33,897 nt of DNA, from NCBI GenBank assembly GCA_009889605.1, contig WUQU01000154.1, positions 1-33,897 on the forward strand, read 5' to 3'. Position numbers and translations under genes: made by a program. The number at the start of each line of letters is the position of its first letter. The stretch's first letter is position 1. The DNA comes from Candidatus Bathyarchaeota archaeon (GTDB lineage: Archaea; Thermoproteota; Bathyarchaeia; Bathyarchaeales; Bathycorpusculaceae). Below, piece by piece: positions 8,803 to 17,753 of this stretch. Under the pieces are notes generated by a model. It searched no databases. It saw only the letters and a list, made by a program, of their open reading frames with translations, and was not told the DNA's origin.

Positions 8803-8921
8803 ATGGTGGATTCTAGGGGCTTGCGGCAATAATAATCATAATTGCATTAATCGTCTGGCTCATGCTTTCTGGTGGTTCACCAATACAGCCTATAGAAACT
8901 CCGGGCGAAGTCCCTGAGTAA
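8803..8921 (+). pseudogene. Possible frameshifted small single-TM protein
   Basis: ATG at 8803 gives MVDSRGL; with a one-base shift near 8822 it continues as AAIIIIIALIVWLMLSGGSPIQPIETPGEVPE*. The second frame has no start codon of its own. Confidence 0.3.
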
Positions 8922-8981
8922 AGGTTGCGCTTACGGAACAAACCTAAACCCTCTTTTTTCAACTTTATAGACAACTAGGGT

Positions 8982-9539
8982 CTAGACTTTTGAATACCAC
9001 TTTTTGGTTATTGCTTCAAAAATTTTTTGAGCTGATTGTTCCGGAGTAAGCCTTGCCGTGTTTATTGTTATTTCCGGGTTTATCGGCGATTCGTAGGGTT
9101 GTCCTACGCCGGGCACCGTGGGGGCTTTTCCTTCTAAGGCTTTTGCATAAATTTGTTTTGGCGCATGGTAGGTTTTGCCCCTTTTTGATTCGCGTTCCAT
9201 ACATGTTTCCAAGGGACATTCTAAGTAGGCTTCCATAAACCGTGGGATAAGTTTTCTAGCGTTTTCTCTGTAACGCCGCAGATTGCCAGTGGCGTCGATG
9301 ACAACGTTTACTCCGTTTCTGGTTAAAAGTTCGGCAATGTAGACAAGCGTGGCGTAAACTATGTCGCGTTCCTCTAGGGAGTATGTTGGGTTAGGCGTCA
9401 AAACTTTGCGCAGCGCGTCAGAAGACAAAAGTTGTGCGGGTATGCCTTCTTTTTTCAGAAGTTTAATTAAAGCTTCTGAAACGACGGATTTGCCGCTTCC
9501 AGGCAAGCCTGTAACCCAGACGCACCAACCTTCATGCAA
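8982..9539 (-). CDS. Adenylylsulfate kinase-like (CysC-family) P-loop kinase
   Basis: Walker A VTGLPGSGKS; LSSDALRKVLTPNPTYSLEERDIVYATLVYIAELLTRNGVNVVIDATG; MEAYLECPLETCMERESK. No sulfate-assimilation partner gene in the window. Confidence 0.8.
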   Translation of the reverse strand: MHEGWCVWVTGLPGSGKSVVSEALIKLLKKEGIPAQLLSSDALRKVLTPNPTYSLEERDIVYATLVYIAELLTRNGVNVVIDATGNLRRYRENARKLIPRFMEAYLECPLETCMERESKRGKTYHAPKQIYAKALEGKAPTVPGVGQPYESPINPEITINTARLTPEQSAQKIFEAITKKWYSKV

Positions 9540-9645
9540 CCCAAACCACTTCTGAAAGAGGTTTTATTGGGCAACAGCCTCTTAAACTCTAATTCTGCAA
9601 AATGTTTATTAATTGTTATCATTTTTGGGTTTGGAAGGGATTGTT

Positions 9646-10422
9646 ATGTTGATTGTTCAAATTTCGGATGTTCACTGTGGATCCATGTTTAATTATGGGG
9701 TTTTCCGCACAGCCATGGACGAGATTAACGCTTTGTCGCCTGATGCGGTGGTGATAACTGGAGACATAACAGAGAACGGTATCCTCTCAGAGTTTAAAAT
9801 GGCAGCAGAAGAATTCAAAAAACTGAAAGCGAAAAATGCCATATACATCAGCGGAAACCATGATTACCGTGCAACGGGCTATTTGCTTTTTAAACAGTTT
9901 TTCCCCTTCAACCAGGTCACAGAGGTAGAGGACGCAGTAATAATAGTGCTAAGCAGTGCTCGCCCAGACAGAGACGACGGCGAAGTCGGCCACAGACAAA
10001 ACCTATGGTTGGAGAACACGTTGGAAAAATATAAAGACAGAGTGAAAATTGTGGCGATACACCACCACATAATCCCGGTTCCAGACACGGGTGCAGACCA
10101 AATTACAATAGTGGACGCAGGTGATGTCCTAAGAAGTCTTGTAAAAGCAAAGGCAGACCTCGTTCTATGTGGACACCGTCACAGACCGTGGAAATGGCAA
10201 ATAGAAAATATACCAGTGATTCACGCTGGAAGCGTTTCATGCGAAAAACTGCGAGGCTTTTTCCTCAACTCATACAACGTAATAGAAGTAAAAGACAAAA
10301 GGGTTAAGGCAAAATTGAAAATCGTCGGCGGAGACTACATGGACTTTAAAGAAGTAATCCAAAAACGAGAAATTCTTCAAGCCTCAGATGTTTCAGAATG
10401 CAGCGACTCGCTGGCAAGATGA
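9646..10422 (+). CDS. Calcineurin-like metallophosphoesterase (Icc/CpdA-like)
   Basis: QISDVHCG, VITGDITENG, YISGNHDYR, IHHHIIPVPD, LCGHRHRPW. Start taken at the ATG at 9646 after ggaaggg rather than the upstream TTG. Confidence 0.9.
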   Translation: MLIVQISDVHCGSMFNYGVFRTAMDEINALSPDAVVITGDITENGILSEFKMAAEEFKKLKAKNAIYISGNHDYRATGYLLFKQFFPFNQVTEVEDAVIIVLSSARPDRDDGEVGHRQNLWLENTLEKYKDRVKIVAIHHHIIPVPDTGADQITIVDAGDVLRSLVKAKADLVLCGHRHRPWKWQIENIPVIHAGSVSCEKLRGFFLNSYNVIEVKDKRVKAKLKIVGGDYMDFKEVIQKREILQASDVSECSDSLAR

Positions 10423-10940
10423 TAAGGGATTAAACCGCATTTTAAACACAAATCCTCCAGTAAACCGTAGTGGTCAAACTGGAAAAGGTGGCTCTCACAG
10501 CGGCAGTCAGAACACCCAAACTTTTTAACCGCAAAACCCTTTTTGCGAAACTCGCGTGCCACAGCGCACTCCTCGTGTTTTTCAGCTTCTTTATAGAAGG
10601 CTTTTAGGGCTTTTGTATGTGTGTTTGCAAGAAAATAGTCAACGTGCCAAAACTTTCGCTTTGCTCCCTGAAAGTGCCGCATTAAACGTTTATCAATGCC
10701 GTTTTGAGCTGAACCTACATAGGCGTATAAGCCTTTCTTGAAGGTGATGTTTCTCAAGGCGCCGACTCTAATGGTTATGTTTTTGTTGACGGAAATTATT
10801 AGAACGTAAATTCCTTTCACGAAGCTCATCCGCTTGTGAAACATTGGCGTGTACCATTTCAAAATTTCCTCAGCAGTCTTATCAGAATAACCCATCTGTC
10901 TAAGCTTTTTCTTCAAATCAGCCGCAGAATCCTCGCTCAA
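10377..10940 (-). CDS. GIY-YIG nuclease family protein (DUF123-type)
   Basis: GIYVLIISVNKNITIRVGALRNITFKKGLYAYVGSAQNGIDKRLMRHF...WHVDYFLAN. 46 nt convergent overlap with the metallophosphoesterase gene. Confidence 0.85.
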   Translation of the reverse strand: MSEDSAADLKKKLRQMGYSDKTAEEILKWYTPMFHKRMSFVKGIYVLIISVNKNITIRVGALRNITFKKGLYAYVGSAQNGIDKRLMRHFQGAKRKFWHVDYFLANTHTKALKAFYKEAEKHEECAVAREFRKKGFAVKKFGCSDCRCESHLFQFDHYGLLEDLCLKCGLIPYHLASESLHSETSEA

Positions 10941-11002
10941 GAATAAACCCCATGCGAGCCTAATTTTGCAATCTGGGGTATTTATCTTTTAAACCTACAT
11001 GC

Positions 11003-12151
11003 CTAAACTGGTTGGATGTATGTGTTTACAGCGTCTAAATCGAACTTTCCGTGGCGCAGAACATTTTTAACAAAGTTTAGAAGTTTTACTCGGACGTCGC
11101 GGCTTAAGTTTGGATACCATATTGGGGAAGCCACAACCAAACCTCGCCAAGCATAGAAGGGCTGAACCACTTCGAGGATTTCCAAGTCTCCAGTCTTCTG
11201 CAAATAGTTCTCCCAGAAAAGCCTATACAACCGCTCGAAAACTCCGGCAAGTTCGCCATACTTCTGCAAAGAATAGAAAATGTAGTTAATGGTCATGGCT
11301 GTAACGTCGTCTGCAGGTTCTCCCCACTCGCCTCGGCTTCTATCCAGAACAGTGAACTCATCGCCTTGATGGAACATCACATTCCAAGGGTGAAAATCGC
11401 CGTGCACTTGGCTAAGCCTATGCGCTTTGCGTTTAAGACGCCAACGCCAAGCCACACACTCCTTCTCGATGCCGATTAAATCTCGCTCATTAACGTATTC
11501 CAGTTCAAGAGGGTAACTATCTAACAAGCCCATTATGCACTCGCCGTGTCCTACAAGTTCGCGAACTCTGCGCACATAAAGCCACGGCGCATCATTTTTC
11601 AAACTGTGAATTTTAACAAGGTAGTTGGAAAGCACCAAACACCGTTTTTCATCTAGCTCACTTATCTTGCCCGTATCCTTAATGCGGTCTAAGTCTAAAT
11701 GGTAAAGTTTGCCGTCCACATACTCGGTTAAAATGAAGAATTCACCACAATCTCCGAGGGATTTTAAACTTTTGCCTTCTACAGTGAAGGCACCCACATC
11801 CACTGAACGCACATGCAGAGGCAGTTTGTTAAAGGCTGAATGCTGCCAAAGCAGAATCTGAGCACGATCAGAAGGGAAATCGTGCCCAAACCCTTCAGGC
11901 CGCATTGTTTCTAATACAACACGTTTAACTTCGCCCTTAACTTTGAACTCAATAACGTATGGAACACCATAGCCGAAACCCTTCAAATCCTTGACGCCTT
12001 CAGTTTTCTCACCGCCAAGCCTCCAAAAACCACAAATAGTCACAGGGCAACCGTACAAGCATGAAAGATATTCTTGAAGAGTCTTCTCAGATAAACTTGC
12101 AGACATGCCACCTTTTTCTTCAACCATCCTTTTAACACCGCCAACCAACAC
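11003..12151 (-). CDS. Aminoglycoside/choline phosphotransferase (APH)-family kinase-like protein
   Basis: Catalytic-loop motif VHGDFHPWNVMF followed by FTVLDRSRGEWGEPADDVT. The true start may be at 12127 or 12106 (internal ATGs, the latter preceded by AAAGGTGGC). Confidence 0.8.
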   Translation of the reverse strand: MLVGGVKRMVEEKGGMSASLSEKTLQEYLSCLYGCPVTICGFWRLGGEKTEGVKDLKGFGYGVPYVIEFKVKGEVKRVVLETMRPEGFGHDFPSDRAQILLWQHSAFNKLPLHVRSVDVGAFTVEGKSLKSLGDCGEFFILTEYVDGKLYHLDLDRIKDTGKISELDEKRCLVLSNYLVKIHSLKNDAPWLYVRRVRELVGHGECIMGLLDSYPLELEYVNERDLIGIEKECVAWRWRLKRKAHRLSQVHGDFHPWNVMFHQGDEFTVLDRSRGEWGEPADDVTAMTINYIFYSLQKYGELAGVFERLYRLFWENYLQKTGDLEILEVVQPFYAWRGLVVASPIWYPNLSRDVRVKLLNFVKNVLRHGKFDLDAVNTYIQPV

Positions 12152-12221
12152 GCATAAGAGAAAAGGACTACTTAAATATAAACTGGAAACAGAAAGCTTA
12201 ACCTAAAGAAGGGGCCCAAGT

Positions 12222-12614
12222 TTGGAAAAAGAAAGCAAACTCTTCTCATTCGCAAAAGTTTACAGAGATTTGACGGAAGTTCTCATGGATCATAAACTGG
12301 CGGCTTTAGGCGACGCTTACATAAACTTTGCCTATTCTCTGGCCTTATCCAAGAATAAGGGGCAACCATCTGGAGCAAAAGTTAGGGGCAGCGTGCTTGC
12401 AGAAGCTTTTAAAAAAGCGGGTTTAAGGGAATATATGCCTTCGAGGGTTTCGCGGCACATGTTAGCCGACGCTGCTGAAGCCTTAACCGTTTACGCTTGG
12501 CTCCACAGCTATCTAACACTAGAGGAAAGTGTAGCAATGCTTGAGAAGACTAAAAACCCCGTTGAAGGCTTCACCAAACTGCTTTTAACGGTAAAAGATA
12601 GAGTTAAGTTTTGA
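12222..12614 (+). CDS. Ribonuclease III family-like protein (archaeal, degenerate signature)
   Basis: DHKLAALGDAYINFAYSLALS resembles the RNase III signature (GDA retained) in a small all-helical protein; TTG start. Confidence 0.65.
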   Translation: MEKESKLFSFAKVYRDLTEVLMDHKLAALGDAYINFAYSLALSKNKGQPSGAKVRGSVLAEAFKKAGLREYMPSRVSRHMLADAAEALTVYAWLHSYLTLEESVAMLEKTKNPVEGFTKLLLTVKDRVKF

Positions 12615-12885
12615 GGGCTTTTTGAAGTTCTTCGCCAAACTTCTTGTTCATTTCTCTGGCTTTTTCCACAGCTTTTAATAAGGCTTCTTCAGGCTTTACC
12701 CTACCTTTTGTCCGCACATAGATTATTGGGTTCGATGCGAGCGGATGGGGAACATCGTAACCCGCTAAATCCACATTTTCATCTTCAAGAAGTCTTTTCT
12801 GCAACAAATTGCAAAGCGTGTGTCCTGCGCCTTCAACTTCGATTTTAAGCTCATTTTCGGTTTTCTTTAAAACTTTAATTTTCAT
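12604..12885 (-). CDS. rpoL: DNA-directed RNA polymerase subunit L (Rpo11)
   Basis: MKIKVLKKTENELKIEVEGAGHTLCNLLQKRLLEDENVDLAGYDVPHPLASNPIIYVRTKG. Confidence 0.96.
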   Translation of the reverse strand: MKIKVLKKTENELKIEVEGAGHTLCNLLQKRLLEDENVDLAGYDVPHPLASNPIIYVRTKGRVKPEEALLKAVEKAREMNKKFGEELQKALKT

Positions 12886-12901
12886 CTATGCATCACCTGT
12901 T

Positions 12902-13492
12902 TCAGATTATTCCCTTCCCATAGTCTATAGTGGTTTTGCGCTTTTCAATTTTCCCACATCGCAAACACTGCAAACCGCGACCCCTCTGCTCCAGCATGGA
13001 GCCACAATTGGAACAGAAAGCGTAAACAACACCTAAACCCTTATCCCTAGTGGATAGATGGTAAACCCTATTCGTCTCGCTTATAACTTTTGCCCTTAGG
13101 ATGTCGCCGGGTTTGCAAACGTCAAACATGGAGTCAATAAACCTTAAATGCGCATCTGAAACGTGGAGAAAACCAGTAAAGAATCCTGAAAGAATCTTAT
13201 TGCCAATTTTAAATATCCGCACCGTGGCGGTTTGAGGATGAACACTGGAAACTTGCCCCACAACTATGCTTCCAACCCTAGGCGCTTTTGCGCCATGAAC
13301 TAATGGAAAAACTGAAACTTGTTTGTTGGAAAAATCAACAAGCGCGCGGCCAACAACCTTTGAATAAATAATTCCATCCTTCACATATGTTCCAGTATCT
13401 GGAATAAACTCTTCAATAACGCCTAATTGTTCTCCAGGCAACACGAATCTACCACTGTCCCGCTTTGAACCCGGCAAACTCACCACTAACAC
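12902..13492 (-). CDS. csl4: Exosome complex RNA-binding protein Csl4
   Basis: VLPGEQLGVIEEFIPDTGTYVKDGIIYSKVVG, S1 region VGSIVVGQVSSV..., C-terminal zinc ribbon CSNCGSMLEQRGRGLQCLRCG. Confidence 0.95.
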   Translation of the reverse strand: MLVVSLPGSKRDSGRFVLPGEQLGVIEEFIPDTGTYVKDGIIYSKVVGRALVDFSNKQVSVFPLVHGAKAPRVGSIVVGQVSSVHPQTATVRIFKIGNKILSGFFTGFLHVSDAHLRFIDSMFDVCKPGDILRAKVISETNRVYHLSTRDKGLGVVYAFCSNCGSMLEQRGRGLQCLRCGKIEKRKTTIDYGKGII

Positions 13493-13587
13493 CTCAAACT
13501 ATAATGACGTTAACATTATATGGTGAAAGCTAAACCTTATGCACCTCAATAAACCTTTTCATCTTATTTCTTAAACAACATTGAAAG

Positions 13588-14595
13588 CTAGTTCCAAAAC
13601 AGCCCTTTTTCACAGATTTCTTTCCAAGAAAGCTCGCCGACAACAACACGTGCCTCATTTATGGTTAGCAGGGGTTTTCGGAATTTTGAAGAGTCCTCAA
13701 TGGATATCCGCGGGCACGCCGTGTTAACATAGGCATCAACCACTGGAAACTCCATGACGACTTCTGGGTTTAGCTCTCTGAAAGCAAAAATATACGCGCC
13801 TTTACCGTTTTTCTCAAGCTTTTCCTTGATGCTCAACGCCTCGTCGAAACGTTTCTGTCCAGGTTTCAGACCTACAAGAACAGCGAAGGTTTTCGCCTTT
13901 TCCGCTTCCTGAATGCTTGCCCATCTCTTTTTAAGAATCTTCTGAGCCTCATCATCAACGGCGTAAGCCCGTTTTTCATATGGGTCAGCAACTATTGTTG
14001 GCTTTGACGTTGAAAGAGCCAAGCCTAAGGCGTGAAAACGTCCGCCGCCAATAAAGAGGAAGGCTTCAACATCTTCGGCTATGGACCTCGCATTGCTGTA
14101 GTCGCATCCTATAACTTGCCCTGGGTAACTCATGCGGCCGGCATCGCCAACCATGACGGTTTTTCCAGCTCGAACCAAAATCTCTTTAACTTCATCAAGA
14201 GTTTGGACATGCTGAACTGTTGTGGCTAAACCTATTTTACGCCATTTCTCTATAAGAGGCAACGCCTGCTCCACAGCCGACTCAACGCTCAAAGTTGCTC
14301 TCGCTTCAACATAAACTGTGGGCACCTTCTCATACTTCAAAAGCTTTGAATGCCCATAATGGATTATCATGTCGACACCTAGGCTTTCAGCCTCAGTTGT
14401 CGCCAAATCACATGCACCATAGCATGGATCTGCAGAAATTATAGGTAAGGCGCCTGTTTTTTCAACAATTTTGGCAATTCTTACACCTTCATTTTTCAGT
14501 CCTTGCGGAAGCTGTATTAGAACGCGTTTGGCTCCAAGTTTGGTTATCTCTTGTTTCACTCTTTCTTCTTCAAAATCAAATCGTTCCAAACTCAA
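13588..14595 (-). CDS. dph2: Diphthamide biosynthesis enzyme Dph2
   Basis: RVLIQLPQGLKNEG, ADPCYGACDLA, IHYGHSKL, FIGGGRFHALGLALSTSKPTIVADPY, VNTACPRISIED. Confidence 0.96.
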   Translation of the reverse strand: MSLERFDFEEERVKQEITKLGAKRVLIQLPQGLKNEGVRIAKIVEKTGALPIISADPCYGACDLATTEAESLGVDMIIHYGHSKLLKYEKVPTVYVEARATLSVESAVEQALPLIEKWRKIGLATTVQHVQTLDEVKEILVRAGKTVMVGDAGRMSYPGQVIGCDYSNARSIAEDVEAFLFIGGGRFHALGLALSTSKPTIVADPYEKRAYAVDDEAQKILKKRWASIQEAEKAKTFAVLVGLKPGQKRFDEALSIKEKLEKNGKGAYIFAFRELNPEVVMEFPVVDAYVNTACPRISIEDSSKFRKPLLTINEARVVVGELSWKEICEKGLFWN

Positions 14596-14657
14596 ACACC
14601 CAAAATAGTAACATGGGATTATGCAAGTGGTTGGGGAATGCGAAAAGAGCGTGTTTG

Positions 14658-17138
14658 CTATTTTGTGTTTTCATCCCATTGAGGCGCCCATTCCCAGTCT
14701 TGCTTTGGCCTTCTGATTGGGCGCCCTAAAGCGGTCTCACGTTGCTCAGCAAGTCTTTCAAGGATGATTTTTTGTTCTATACTTGCGACGTGGTTTTTGG
14801 TGGCTACTACAGCGTCAGCGTTTACTGAAATGCTGTCTATCCCGGCTCTTACAAGGAACTCTGTGAAGTCTGGAAGGTTGGATGGGCCTTCTCCGCATAT
14901 AGAAACTGTGCAACCGTTCTCGTGAGCCACCTTTATTAGATGGGCGATTATCCGCTTGACGGCGGGGTCTCTCTCATCAAAGTATCCCATTTGCCCGAGG
15001 CGTTCCGAATCCCTGTCAATCATAAGTATTCCTTGGGTCATGTCGTTTGAGCCTATGGAGAAGCCGTCGCATAGCTTTGAGAATTCGTCGGCGAGGATGG
15101 CTATTGAAGGTGTTTCAGCCATGAACCAAACTTTAAAGTCCTTATTTCTTTCTAAACCTTCTTCCTTCATTATTTGTAAACATTTTTTGGCTTCCCAAAC
15201 GGTGCGCACAACCGGAAGCATAACCCAAACGTTTTTTAGGCCCCATTCTTCGCGGCACTTTTTGATGGCTTGGCATTCTAGGCGGAAGGCCTTCTCGTAC
15301 CATTGGCTTATGTAGCGGCTGCAGCCTCTCCAACCCAGCATTGGGTTAGCCTCAACAATTTCGTATTTGTCTCCGCCTTTCAACTCGCGGTATTCGTTGG
15401 TTTTAAAATCGCTGAAACGTACCACAACTGGACGGGGTTGTATAGCCCTAGCAACCGTTGCTATGCCTTCAGCAAGTTTATCCACAAACTTTTGGCCTTG
15501 CCCGATTTCCACAAGATAAAGCGGATGCTCACCTATGTAGCTGGCTAGGATGAATTCTGTACGCATCAGCCCTATTCCTTCAAAGGGTAAATCCTTATAT
15601 TCTTCTATTTTTTCTGGAACACCCAGGTTCATGTAAATTTTTGTGGCGGTTACGGGAACCGGTTTGAAAATGCCTCCTGCAACAGTTGCTGAAGAAAAGT
15701 CGGTTCTAGGGGAAGGCAACTGCTCTGTTAGTGTCGGTATGACACCTTCGTAAACAACCCCGTTCCGTGCATCAACAGTGTATTCTCTACCGCTGATCAT
15801 AAGCTTCGTGGCATTTTCGGTTCCAACAACACAGGGTATTCCAAGTTCACGGCTAACTATGGCTGCGTGGCACGTTACACCACCCTTGTCAGTTACAATT
15901 GCACCAGCAAGCTTCATGAAAGGCACATAATCGGGGTTAGTCATTTCCGCAACCAAAATATCGCCTTTTCGCATGATTTTAGCGGCTTCTTCCGGGTTTA
16001 GAACAACTTTTGCAGTGCCAGCGCCTATTCCCCTCCTGCCAGCGGCTATACCCTTAACCACAACCTTTAACTCTTCAACTGGCCTAGCCAAACTAGCTTC
16101 AGCTTTCTTTTCAAGAGCCTTCTCCTCCGCTTTTATGCTCCAAACCGTTTCAGGCCTAGACTGCACTATGAAAATATTCTCTGGAAACTTTAAGTCACTA
16201 TCAATAGCCCATTCAATGTCTTGAGCCGTTCCATAATGCTTCTCTATCTTTTTAGCTAGCTCTGCAAGCTTGATGACTTCTTCATCACTTAAGCATGGTT
16301 GATTCTGCTTTTCACTAGGCACTTCCAAGTGCACTGTCTTGCCTGTCTTCGGGTCGCGGGCGTACATCACTTTTTTAGGGGCTATACGCCGTTCAACTAT
16401 TTTCAAGGTTTGCTTGTCCACGATAAACTCGTCTGGGGTAACTGCGCCTGAAACAACTGACTCGCCTAAGCCAAAATTGCCCTCAATAACTATTTGATTA
16501 GGGTCGCCGGTGACCGGGTTTATGCTGAACATGACGCCCGCAGCCTTAGCATTAACCATTTTCTGAACCCCAACGCTTATGAGCACCTTTTCATGGGCAA
16601 AGCCCTTTTGAGTACGGTAAAATATGGCGCGGGGAGTGAAAAGACTTGACCAGCACTTAACAGTCTTCTCAATAACCTCCTCTTCACCCTTAACATTCAA
16701 GTATGTTTCCTGCTGCCCGGCAAAAGATGCGTCTGGCAAGTCTTCCGCGGTGGCACTTGACCTGACAGCGACAAAAACTTCGTCTAAATCAAGTCTTCGA
16801 CAAAGCTCTCTATACGCAGACTTTATGGCTTTTTCCAAGTCTTTAGGCACTGGTGTAGATTCTATTAATGCGCGAATTTTTTTGGAAGCTTCTTCATACT
16901 GTTTTGGATCACTCGGATCGGTAACAGTTTCCTCGATGCTTTTGTATATTTTTTCAGATATGCTCGTTTCTTCAATGAATTTTTTATACGCGTAGGCGGT
17001 TATGGCAAAACCATGAGGGACGGGAATTCCCGCATTTAACATTTCGCCTAAATTAGCGTTTTTACCCCCCACAATAGGGATATCGTTTTTCCGCAAGTTT
17101 TCAAACCAAATTACCAGATCCTCTTTTATTTTCGTCAT
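14658..17138 (-). CDS. ppsA: Phosphoenolpyruvate synthase
   Basis: GGKNANLGEMLNAGIPVPHGFAIT; swivelling-domain GGVTCHAAIVSRELGIPCVVGT; C-terminal FSIGSNDMTQ and CGEGPSNLPDFTEFLVRAGIDSISVNADAV. Confidence 0.97.
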   Translation of the reverse strand: MTKIKEDLVIWFENLRKNDIPIVGGKNANLGEMLNAGIPVPHGFAITAYAYKKFIEETSISEKIYKSIEETVTDPSDPKQYEEASKKIRALIESTPVPKDLEKAIKSAYRELCRRLDLDEVFVAVRSSATAEDLPDASFAGQQETYLNVKGEEEVIEKTVKCWSSLFTPRAIFYRTQKGFAHEKVLISVGVQKMVNAKAAGVMFSINPVTGDPNQIVIEGNFGLGESVVSGAVTPDEFIVDKQTLKIVERRIAPKKVMYARDPKTGKTVHLEVPSEKQNQPCLSDEEVIKLAELAKKIEKHYGTAQDIEWAIDSDLKFPENIFIVQSRPETVWSIKAEEKALEKKAEASLARPVEELKVVVKGIAAGRRGIGAGTAKVVLNPEEAAKIMRKGDILVAEMTNPDYVPFMKLAGAIVTDKGGVTCHAAIVSRELGIPCVVGTENATKLMISGREYTVDARNGVVYEGVIPTLTEQLPSPRTDFSSATVAGGIFKPVPVTATKIYMNLGVPEKIEEYKDLPFEGIGLMRTEFILASYIGEHPLYLVEIGQGQKFVDKLAEGIATVARAIQPRPVVVRFSDFKTNEYRELKGGDKYEIVEANPMLGWRGCSRYISQWYEKAFRLECQAIKKCREEWGLKNVWVMLPVVRTVWEAKKCLQIMKEEGLERNKDFKVWFMAETPSIAILADEFSKLCDGFSIGSNDMTQGILMIDRDSERLGQMGYFDERDPAVKRIIAHLIKVAHENGCTVSICGEGPSNLPDFTEFLVRAGIDSISVNADAVVATKNHVASIEQKIILERLAEQRETALGRPIRRPKQDWEWAPQWDENTK

Positions 17139-17144
17139 GGTGGT

Positions 17145-17654
17145 TTAAGCCTCCTCCAACCGTGCCTTCTCAACTACTATTCTGCAGGGTATTGGAAGTT
17201 TTGCACTCCCCCTCTTCAACGCTTCTTTAGCCAATTCAACACCGTCTGCGTTTACTTTAACCGTAATTATGGTTTGGTTTGGCAATACACGCGCTGCTGT
17301 TCCAATGGGCTTCCCAAAGGCTCTGCGCATACCGTCTTGAAGGCGGTCAGCGTGAGCCCCAAAAATCATTTTGTTCTCTCTAAGAATAACGTGGGGGTAT
17401 GGATGAACTTGCAAAAGATAATTGTTTGAAAGCTTTTCCATTAAAAGGCGGTTTGTAGCCACTCGGGCTGCCTCTAAAGCATTATGCCTAATTTGAGCTT
17501 TTTCCAAGGCTATAAGCCTAGCTTCATATTCAAATTTGCCGTTAGGGTCTCCCATGGTGAATTTTGTAATTTTAGGCTGAGGGAAACCCTTAACGAACTC
17601 TTTCCTAGTGTATGGTTGCCCCTTAACCGCGCGGTAGTTACGTGCACGCATCAA
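17145..17654 (-). CDS. rpl10e: 50S ribosomal protein L10e (L16/uL16 family)
   Basis: MRARNYRAVKGQPYTRKEFVKGFPQPKITKFTMGD...HPYPHVILRENKMIFGAHADRLQDGMRRAFGKPIGTAARV. Confidence 0.96.
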   Translation of the reverse strand: MMRARNYRAVKGQPYTRKEFVKGFPQPKITKFTMGDPNGKFEYEARLIALEKAQIRHNALEAARVATNRLLMEKLSNNYLLQVHPYPHVILRENKMIFGAHADRLQDGMRRAFGKPIGTAARVLPNQTIITVKVNADGVELAKEALKRGSAKLPIPCRIVVEKARLEEA

Positions 17655-17753
17655 ACATCCCTTTCAGATATCCTATAAACAAATTATTTAAACGTTTGTT
17701 GAAAAAGCCAAGCTTTACGAATATGGGAGGTTCATATTTTCATGAGAGCTTAC

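Noticed and set aside
8982-12151. Antiphage defence island interpretation
   Set aside because: GIY-YIG and phosphoesterase domains are suggestive in isolation, but the versions here are housekeeping-like and no toxin, restriction, Argonaute, Cas or effector protein is present.
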